64,000 nt of DNA from the NCBI RefSeq assembly GCF_008831285.2, contig NC_045139.1, positions 2,302,704 to 2,366,703 on the forward strand, in the 5' to 3' direction. A program made the position numbers and the translations under genes. Positions 10,501 through 19,387 of this stretch are shown one piece after another. The notes beneath the pieces are model-generated. The model did not search any database. It was not told where the DNA came from and saw only the letters and a program-made list of their open reading frames with translations. The number at the start of each line of letters is the position of its first letter. Position 1 is the stretch's first letter. Source of the stretch: Nymphaea colorata. Its lineage: Eukaryota > Streptophyta > Magnoliopsida > Nymphaeales > Nymphaeaceae.

Positions 10501-13500
10501 AAATGAAGATGAATCTCTCGAACTGTTTATGCATCACGCATTCAATGATGTGCAACCACATGGAGAGTATCTCCGCTTATCAAATGAAGTTGTTGAAGCA
10601 GCTGGTGGGCTGCCATTAACCCTTGAAGTGCTTGGATCGCTTTTAACTTGTGACATGGATGTACAACAATGGAAGAACGTATTAGAGAAGCTGAAAAGGA
10701 TCCCCCTGGCAAAGTTCAACAGAGGTTGAAGCTCAGCTATGATAGTTTAGATGACATGGAGAAGAAAATATTTCTAGATATTTCATGTTTTTTATTGGTT
10801 ACGGCAGAGAAAAAGCTACTTACATGTGGGAGAGTTGTGGTTGGTTCCCAAATTACGCAATTAAGGTACTTGTGGAAAGGTCTCTCATCGTGATAGATGA
10901 GGAGGATAAAGAGCTTTTGATGCACGATCAAATACGAGACATGGGGAGAGCCATAGTTGAGGAAGAAAGCTCTTGCAAGCCTGAGAAGCAGAGCAGACTA
11001 TGGAATTCTCAGGACTCGTGGAGTTTACTGCAAAGAAAGGTTGTAAGCCCTCCCTCCCTGTCCCTACACGCATGCACAGATACACGTGATCCACATTGCA
11101 ATTGTTTACAAATTTGTTTGAGTTGAAACAATGAGTAAGGTCATGTTCTGAATGATACCCCCAAAGAATGCCATTTCTTGAGAATTAGGTCTTGTAAAGA
11201 CATGGTCTTTTTAACCAATTTTTGGCATCAGGTTTGTGTGTTTGGGGAAGGGGAAGGGGAAGCCAAGTGATTCACGATTATGTCATTTTGTCAAAACTGA
11301 GTCTTTACACACCATTTTGAAAGCAAAACCACATTCTGCCTTCAAAATGGCATTTAAGGGTGTCCCACAAGCGCTCTAAGAATAGCTTGTCAAGTTGTCA
11401 ACACATTTTCCTGAAGCCAAGCTACACAATCAAATCATTCCGTATGTACCTTTCCTATTGGTGACCATTAAAGGATGTAATGAGTTGGATATATCCCATT
11501 GCCTGACTTTGAATCCGTTTTCCTGGATTTGCCCAAAAGAAAGAAGTCCCAATTGTTAATGGGATTCAAGTAGATATGCAGTTTTATACCCAAATCCAAG
11601 TTCAGTATCTGACTGAGATTCAATAAATGTTTGCCTGACTACACATAAATGCCCGGTCTTAGATATGCTAGTCTTCTGTGGATTTGGTTCAAAAAATGGT
11701 CCAAACTGAACCTTAATCCGAATCTAATTAGGTGCAATTCAATTTATTTTTATTGGATCCTGCACAAATCTATTGGTTTGGATCTCCAGCTAGTGGCCAT
11801 GACCTTGAGAAACTGGATTGAATTGAGCATCAGACCCGAATGGGTCTGGTTAAACCCATGATATCAGCCCATATAAAAGTTCATGCAAAGTTCGTGATTC
11901 TTTAGATTTTAGCTTTTCTCTTTTTTTCTTTTTTTTTTTTTTTGAAATGTCATGCATTTAGCTTGAAATTTGAGTGGATTACTTTTTTGTGCTTTTTTAG
12001 TGAGAAAAAGGAAAATGTTGATGCTACCTTTGGTTGTGTGCATCTGGTATCTAAAAGAAAGATTTCTGCAATTTTATTTACAATGTTAATTTATATAGAA
12101 CAAGCGAGGCATTAGTAAATAAAGCAAATATCTCTCTTTTTAATTATTAATACAAGACAACCTTTGCATTAATTAACGTACAAGATGAATTTATAGGTGA
12201 GACATCATTTTTTGTTATACTTTTCAGCATATCTAAACCAGCAACTTGTGGAGGTCTCCAAGTCCACCAAAAGTCGCCTTCAATTCAAATGTTATAAATC
12301 TTGGCCAAAGAACCAGTTGATGTTCAGAGAAATACCCTTCCTCAAATGACGAAAATGCCCTTTATAATGGAAAACACTAACAACCCCTCATAATGAAAAA
12401 ATTAGAAACACGAAATATAAAGAAAAGACAAATAATACCCAACATTTTTGAAGGATAAGAAATGCCCCTCACATGCTTACTTGGTGGCTTGTGTGAGGCT
12501 TGCAAATCATTGGCCATTCATTTGAATGATCACCTCATTTTGATTGGCCTCACCAGACTACTATTGACACCATATCTAAAGGTATAGTTCTTGCTTGTCT
12601 GTTTACAGGTGCCAGTGACTATTGATGCTGAAGGGATGGACTTGATGCCTGATGAAACAAAGCCCAAGGATAAATGTGTTAGTGCCCAATGCTTTGAAGA
12701 AATGCCCAACATGAGATATTTTTGTGCTTGGTGTGTAAACTTCCAAGGTACATTCCAAAGATTTCCTGCAGATTTAAAATGGTTGTATTTGTGGAAATGT
12801 CACTTTGACTCTCCACCTTCTGATTTTAATCTCGAGGAAATTGCCGTCTTTTCCCTATATCACACCAACATGGCCCAAATTCTTATAAACCAATTGTCAC
12901 CGAGAGGAAAGGTCAGTATTATGAGGGAGTAGCTTATTTTTCTTCTTTTATGACAACATTCTCCATGACTTGATTTTAAATGTAAATTCGATTAAAAGAT
13001 TAATTTATTCTGCAGGCCTTTGAAAAATTGAAAGTTCTCTCGATTGATGGCGCAGAAATAAAGGTTACCCCTGATTTCATGTGTCTCCCTTGCCTAGTGG
13101 AATTGACACTCAAAGACTGCCCAGTGTTAACTACAATAGATGAATCAATCGGGAAACTCGAGAGATTGGCTTGCTTAAGCATAACTGCATGTCCAACTCT
13201 GGAGAAACTACCAGACTCCATTTGCAGACTGAGTTCACTTAAAGAACTTCGTATAACTTCTTGTTCTAAAATTTCCTCTTTGCCAGAACGATTAGGGGAT
13301 TTGGAGTCACTTATGAAGCTTGAGATTGAGAAGGCAAGTATCAAGACTATTCCTGACTCAGTTGGAGGGCTCACAAAACTTTGTGAATTGATTGTGGTTG
13401 ATTGCGTACACTTGAATGTGCTGCCTGATTCTATTTGCTGGTTAAGTTCTCTTAAGGTCCTTAGCCTTGACCTTGGTGGTTTGGGTTCTTTGCCTGAGCG

Positions 13501-16500
13501 ATTGGGGGACATGGGATCACTTAGTGAGTTTGATCTTTGTGGAACGCATATAGACAAGATACCTGATTCAATAGGTGAACTTAAAAACTTGCGTAAGCTA
13601 CTTCTAAGTCGGTGTGCTAGACTCTCAAGATTGCCTGATTCCATCTGCCTGTTGAGTTCTCTTGAAATCCTTGACCTTGAAGATTGTCTTTCTTTAGCTT
13701 CTTTGCCAGAGAGGTTGGGAGACATGGGAGCACTTAGGAAGCTTAAACTTAGTAGCACAAGTATAGACAAGATACCTGATTCAATAAGTCATCTTACAAA
13801 CCTGCGTGAGCTACTTCTCCTCAAATGCAGACTATCAGATTTACCTGATTCCATTTGCAGGTTAAATTCTCTTGAAATGCTTGACTTGAAAAGATGTAGA
13901 GTGCTCTTTTCTGTGTCAGAACGAATAGGGGACATGGAAGCATTGAAGAAGCTTGACCTTTCGTGGACATTGATTCATACTATACCTGATTCTATTGGGC
14001 TGCTTACCAACCTTCGTGAGCTATCTTTGGAAGGTTCACAACTCTTGAGAGAGCTACCGGATTCCATTTGCCAGCTAAGTTTGCTGAAGTCGCTCAGCCT
14101 TGAAGGGTGCTATGGTTTGTACACTTTGCCAGAAAGATTAGGAGACATGGAGAAACTGGAGGAGCTTATTCTTGACAATACCAGAATAGAGATCATACCT
14201 GATTCAGTTGGACAGCTTAAAAACCTTCGCCTGCTATCTTTGCAAGGTTGCAAGCTCCTAAAAGCATTACCTAATTCCATTAGAGAATTGTGCTCCCTAC
14301 GAGAACTCAAAATCTCGGGAACAAACTTAAGGGGCTTTGAGAACGACATTTGTCATCTTGTAGCTATCAATGAATTGACAAGTTCATCTTCCGAGTTGTT
14401 TGGCTTGTGCGATCAATCTCACAAAGCCATAAGGCATCTTCACTTGATTGATGCTGCGATTGAGGAGTTGCCCGATTGTGTTGGCAGGATGGAAAACCTT
14501 GAGGAGCTACTGCTAGAATGTGAAATGCTTAGAGCTTTACCCAACTGGATTGAGCGATTCTCCAAGAAACTTACTGAATTGGAGATTAGAAGCAAGCTTC
14601 TGAAAACTTTGCCCGACTGTATTGGATCACTCAAACAGCTTACAAAAGTGACTCTGGAGTGTGATAACCTCAGGGCTTTGCCCGACTCGATTGGGTCACT
14701 AGAAAAGATTTTGTGGTTGGATTTGGACTGTGAAAACCTCGAAGCTTTACCTGATTCAGTTGGAAGGTTGAGCAATATTCGTACCCTTGAAATTTTATCT
14801 GACAATTTGAAAGCCCTACCAAACTCGATCATGTCACTAGAATGGGTTGAACGCTTGCATCTATATTGCTTGAGCCTGGAGGCTATACCTGATTTTATTG
14901 GAGGATGGAAGCATCTTCATGACTTTTATGTGTTGTCAAGTAGTCTTAAAGCTCTACCTGACTCCATTGGGTCATTGAAAGGGGTTAGAGTGTTAAAGTT
15001 GAAGTGCAAAAACCTCGAGATGCTACCTGATTCCATTGGAGAATTAGAACTCCTTTCGTACTTTGAAGTGTTCTCCCATGGTCTCAAATATTTGCCCAAC
15101 TCCATCCGCTCCCTGACAAGGATTGAGTTCTTGATACTAGAGTGTGTGAACCTTGAAGCTTTGTCTAACTCTATGGAAACATTGCAAAGTCTTGTGCATT
15201 TAGGATTGCATTGTGACAATTTCACAGCACCACCTGATTTCATTGGACGATTGGAAAATCTTATGGTCTTCTCGTTCAAGAGCAAGAACCTAAAACACTT
15301 GCATGCAACAACTTGTGTGTCCTTGGGAAGACTTAAGCAGCTATCATTGAGTGGTTGTGAGAACTTGGAAGACTTGGCAGATGCCTCTACTCAACAATCA
15401 GGTTTCGCTCACCTCACATCCTTACAATCGCTTTATTTGGTGGACTGCAAGAGGCTTGAGTATCTTCCTCAACTTCCCTCTTCTCTTTTCTTGCTTGACG
15501 CTTCTAGATGCATCAGTTTGAGGAAAACATCAGAGGTTTCAAACTTGACGACTTTGACGATTTTGAACTTGGGTTGTTGTAAGTTGCTTGAAGATGTGCC
15601 TGGCCTCGAAAATATTGCAACCAACTTGAAAGTATTGGAACTGCCTGGTCCCTGTGGTTTCACGGAATCTTGCCATCTTCGTCATGATTTCAAAAATAAA
15701 GTGTCCAAGGTATGGATACATGTTCTCTTCCATTGTTCACTGTATGGAAAAACGACGCCACATTTATTTTTTTTGTAAGTCGTGGCAGTGGCAGGGCCAA
15801 AAAATTAAAAGTAGAAGGGGACAATTACAGAATTAGAAAACATCACGTATATAATTATACATTTGACAACATTTTGAATAATATGATGCATTTATTAATG
15901 CAATATTTATTGTGGCAAGCATAGGCATTTGGGAATATATCTACAAACAACCATGAATGATTTATCATGTTTATAGTACCTTTTTATGACAAGAAACTTA
16001 GCAACATAAACTTAGGAAGATATTTTCTTTGATACATTGCGTGTATAATAGTGCATATCTAATAATAGAAATAATTTATACATACACATTGTTCCAATAT
16101 TTGCAATGTTTTGCAACCATATATTCTCTGTAACGTTATGCACATTTGATGATGGCTATAAAAAGGTATTTACAATATTTAACTAAAGTACCTTTAGATA
16201 AACCAACCTTCGAGTGAGAGACAATGCACAATACACCAACAAAACTAATTTAGAAAATTAAACACCCACTAATGTTGAGTAATTTTCTTTAAAGAACCAA
16301 ATTAATATGGCGAGGATATGTTCTTACATATAATAAATTGAAAATTACTTACTCAAAACAAATTGTCTAACTTATAAACAAGAAAAAAAAAAAAGCGTTA
16401 CAGATGGAAAAGATCTATTAAACTAAGTTGGGATCGAACTGCTGATCCTTGCTCTAGCCCCCTGTATCAAATGGACCCTTTTTTCCTTCTCTAATGGTGG

Positions 16501-16892
16501 TGGGATTTTAAAAATCGTGTTGTTTTTTTCAGGAGATAACTTTTGAAAACTTGAAAAGCTTCAAGATGTCTGGGTCTCTGGTGGAAGGATCTGCAACAGG
16601 ACAGCAGCAGCTGCACTTCATCCTCCCAAAATTTCCGTTTAGTTGGTTGAGAAGAGCACGGCTGTACTTACACCTAGACAAGGTCCTCTCACCCATCCAC
16701 ATAGCGATCATAGCCAATGACATTATTGTGTTTGAGAAAATTGCTGAAGTCGAGGGCGATGGACTCAATTTGGACTTGAGTGAGGAGAGCATTGTGAGCA
16801 CAGGGCAAGGGGAGCATTGCTATACCATACAAGTGACGGTGGATGTGTCCCAACTGCAGAATGTCTGGGCACTTATCGAGAGATCGAGTTAG
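7543..16892 (+). CDS. TIR-NBS-LRR disease resistance protein with N-terminal membrane-anchor segment (TNL B), two frameshifts
   Basis: Immune receptor. Exons: 7543-8201 (TIR), 9922-11039 (NB-ARC), 12609-12911, 13016-15709 (LRR), 16533-16892 (post-LRR). Residues 2-19 from the ATG are an uninterrupted hydrophobic stretch followed by basic residues, like the signal anchor known for flax L6. The TIR domain (about residues 76-205) has FLSFRGEDTRKGF, WCLKE with the predicted NADase glutamate at residue 149, and PSDVR. The NB-ARC has GMGGLGKTT near 10091, LLILDDVD, IIITTR, GLPLTL and LLMHDQIRDMG. The LRR exon codes for about 30 repeats, mostly with LPDSIG or LP.RLGD. Splice phases agree at all four introns. 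The NB-ARC exon changes frame twice, at the C5 run 10702-10706 and the T6 run 10788-10793; each looks like one missing base. With both counted, the exons total 5136 nt (about 1711 residues). It is either a recent pseudogene or has two assembly errors. Confidence 0.85.
8202..9921 (+). other. TNL B intron 1 (TIR to NB-ARC)
   Basis: A 1.72-kb AT-rich intron with donor GTAGAT at 8202 and acceptor TTGCAG ending at 9921. It is phase 2: the split codon TG/G gives Trp and joins the TIR end to the NB-ARC linker in frame. It contains a short (TA)n run near 8985-9001. No gene or recognisable element inside. Confidence 0.8.
11040..12608 (+). other. TNL B intron 2 (NB-ARC to first LRR exon)
   Basis: A 1.57-kb phase-0 intron running from a GTTGTA donor to a TTTACAG acceptor. 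A competing GTAAGC donor four bases later (11044) would shift the frame. It contains a long T-run near 11920-11942. No coding signal seen. Confidence 0.65.
15710..16532 (+). other. TNL B intron 4 (LRR to C-terminal exon)
   Basis: An 823-bp AT-rich intron, phase 0, with donor GTATGG and acceptor TTTTTTTCAG. Nothing else recognised inside. Confidence 0.75.
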
Positions 16893-17490
16893 TGCTGGTA
16901 CTAGCTATCATAGGATTTGTAGTAGATGGAAAGTGCTTGCATTTGGAAGGCCAACCCTTCCCAAGGAAAACCAATCCGATCGAACACTCTGCACGACCAT
17001 TTTTGTAACCTGCCAAATCGTATATCACAAGTGAGTTCTCCTTCCCAAATGGTGCTTTCATGCCGCCGAAGCAAGAAATAGCATTGAAGTCGATCCACCA
17101 TTCTCTTTTCTTCATTTTCTTTTCTTTTCTTTTTTTGACTTTCATGCCTCAAGAGTTTCAAATGTCTACTGCCTACCTCGATTTTTAGTAAATGGTCACT
17201 TTTATCAGCATTGTCTATGTACTTTTCCATGGGCCCAACATTCTTTTCTTGGAATATTATTTTTTTCACATAGGAGTTATTGTTGAACCTGTTGAGTTGA
17301 TGATTGAAGTCCAGACTGCTACTGTTAAGACGATTAGCTAGAATCGGTGTTCATTTGAAGTGTTTATGATATAATATCAGGTTGTTACGGCTCCTAGGAA
17401 GAAATCTTATTTCGCCATGTACTGGTCTGATATGGATTGCGTAGTCAGTATGACACTTCGTTTCAGTTTAGATGGGTAAAGCCAGCTATG
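16893..17490. other. 3' flank of TNL B, start of the tandem duplication unit
   Basis: No gene. From 17021 to about 17250 it is nearly the same as 29630-29851, which marks the left edge of the duplicated unit, 129 bp behind the TNL B stop codon. 17251-17490 is not present in the second copy. Confidence 0.75.
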
Positions 17491-17495
17491 GCCTT
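17491..17495. repeat. Target site duplication, left (GCCTT)
   Basis: The five bases GCCTT immediately before the 5' LTR are repeated at 22656-22660, the 5-bp duplication expected of copia integrase. Confidence 0.95.
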
Positions 17496-17824
17496 TGTTG
17501 AAAGTAATCGTTTCAGCCAGCGCAGCATACTCAACGGCTCCTCTCAATCTTGCCTTTTGAAGTCCATTGAACGTTGAAAGGATTATTACCATTCTCGCTA
17601 GTTTCCTCAATAATCTTTATTCTTGTATGTAAAGTTCATCAAACGTTCATATTGATCAGATATTATATATGCCCTTGTAAATCAAAGAAAAAAGAGAGAG
17701 AAAGAAAATAGAGGAAAGCAAAGAGCTGCTGCTCTGGTGTTCTTCGTGGATGTAGGTTTATGAACCGAACCACGTAAAATCTGTGTTTCAATTCTTCGTC
17801 TTCCTCCTCTCTCCCATTTCAACA
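17496..17824 (+). repeat. 5' LTR of copia element
   Basis: 329 bp, beginning TGTTGAAAG and ending TTTCAACA. Identical to 22327-22655 except for position 17758. Should contain the element's promoter. Confidence 0.97.
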
Positions 17825-17836
17825 TGGTATCAGAGC
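17825..17836 (+). other. Copia primer binding site
   Basis: TGGTATCAGAGC directly after the 5' LTR, complementary to the 3' end of initiator tRNA-Met and typical of plant copia elements. Confidence 0.95.
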
Positions 17837-18580
17837 CAGGTTCCACCGTTCCTCTTGTCCATTGCCGGAGATCTAACCGCTGCACCTAATTTCAACAAAA
17901 AAGGGGGTTTTCTGATCAGACCTGATTTTCAGCAACTGGAGGCCGTCTGGTGGGCAGAGACGATTCCGTTAGCTCCTTTCATCTAGCGGGAACAATCTAC
18001 TGCATTTTGACGACAATCAAATCAGATCTGCCTAGTTCGCCTTGGAGTTGGGTGAAAATCAGAGGCGCAACAGGAAAACTCTCCACCAGCGTGACTTCTA
18101 TTTCTGGCGAGAAGAAAACCTTCACGCATTTTTCCCTGGAGACAGATCTCGGCCAGATCTTTGGAGCGTTCAATACTCATCATCTCAGCAGCCCTCAGTC
18201 CAAATCTCTTATCGTTTGGAGGTCTGGGTGTTTTTTAAGGATTTTTGGAGTAGCAACCTACCCTGGCGTCCCCTGTTCATCGTCTATAGCAGAACCTGCC
18301 CTGCGACTGCAACAGATTGAGGACTTCAAGTGCATCGCGTTTCCTGTAGGGAGCTCAGTTGGAGCTCATCTTTGGGGCGTCTAAACATAACTATCCAAGG
18401 GTGCTGTGGACCGATTTTCAGCGCAATCGGACCTCCGATTGATTTTTAATGAATTTTTGAGTGCGGAGCAAGCCTGTGATCGCTCGATCAGTCCTGTTCA
18501 TCAGTGGGTTAAATCCCAATATCCAAAGGAGGAGATAGGAGCGATAGCTGCCACCAACGTCAATCAGTGCTTGCTTCACC
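17837..18580 (+). other. Copia untranslated leader
   Basis: About 740 bases between primer binding site and gag start. ORFs here have no domain and are taken as chance. Likely holds packaging signals, by position only. Confidence 0.6.
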
Positions 18581-19387
18581 ATGACAGAAGATTCAAGCGT
18601 CGGAACCACCACCAGAGTGGTAGAAAAAATTATCGTGCAGGAGCAACCAAGCCCTGCAAACAAGATTACTTCTGTACTTCTAAATGGCAGCAACTATTTG
18701 GCTTGGTCCAAATCGGCGATGCTCTATTTAAGTGGCAGAAACAAGCTGGATTTCGTGACCGAAGATCTTCCAAGACCTGCTGAAACAGATCCGACTTATA
18801 GAGAATGGCGATCCACCAATCATCTCATAATGTCTTGGTTAATTAACTCTATGGAGCCTAAAGTCGCACGTGGATTCTATTTCGCAGAAACTGCTCATCA
18901 AATTTGGAGAAAGGCAAAAGACCTCTATAGTGAAAAAAATGACATTGCTCGTATGTATCAACTCTCTCAAGGTATTCGGGATCTCAAAAAGCACAACAAA
19001 AATTTTGGTGACCTACTAGGCGACATCCAAGGTATGTGGGACGAACTTGACTATCTTATGGATATGTCTGCTACACTTAGATCTCGAGAAAAGTTGCGTG
19101 AACAACAAAAAATTTTTGAGCTTCTTGCGACTCTTGGCCCAGAATATGAACCCATCCGAAGCCAAATTTTAATGTCCCTGGAGCTTCCTTCTCTTAGCAC
19201 TGTTTGCTCAATTCTTATGAGAGATAAATCCAGAAAAAAGGTTAAGAACAGGTTGCCTTCTATGGAGCCGATAAAAGCAGTGAACATAAATGGAAGAATC
19301 GTCCAAAACGATTTTGTTCTCATTGCAAAAAGGAGGGTCATACCAAGGAAAGGTGTTGGTTCCTCCACGGAAAACCCACCACCATGA
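18581..19387 (+). CDS. Copia gag (capsid), frame broken before the zinc knuckle
   Basis: Starts at ATG 18581 and encodes a UBN2/Retrotran_gag-type capsid: LNGSNYLAWSKSAMLYL near the N-terminus, and YQLSQGIRDL in the middle. The last correct stretch ends near 19243. After that the reading frame loses similarity and stops at 19385-19387. The CX2CX4HX4C zinc knuckle (about 19294-19335) lies in the other frame, the one that continues into pol. A single missing base around 19243-19247 explains this. It could be real damage or a sequencing error. Confidence 0.85.
   Translation: MTEDSSVGTTTRVVEKIIVQEQPSPANKITSVLLNGSNYLAWSKSAMLYLSGRNKLDFVTEDLPRPAETDPTYREWRSTNHLIMSWLINSMEPKVARGFYFAETAHQIWRKAKDLYSEKNDIARMYQLSQGIRDLKKHNKNFGDLLGDIQGMWDELDYLMDMSATLRSREKLREQQKIFELLATLGPEYEPIRSQILMSLELPSLSTVCSILMRDKSRKKVKNRLPSMEPIKAVNINGRIVQNDFVLIAKRRVIPRKGVGSSTENPPP

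Noticed and set aside
13000-13770. Long minus-strand ORF (256 codons) opposite the LRR exon, and similar ones to 15285
   Set aside because: Mirror-image frames of repetitive LRR codons; no domain, start context or splice logic on the minus strand.
16430-16490. tRNA-like T-arm on the minus strand (AGTTCGATCC)
   Set aside because: No acceptor stem or anticodon arm around it.
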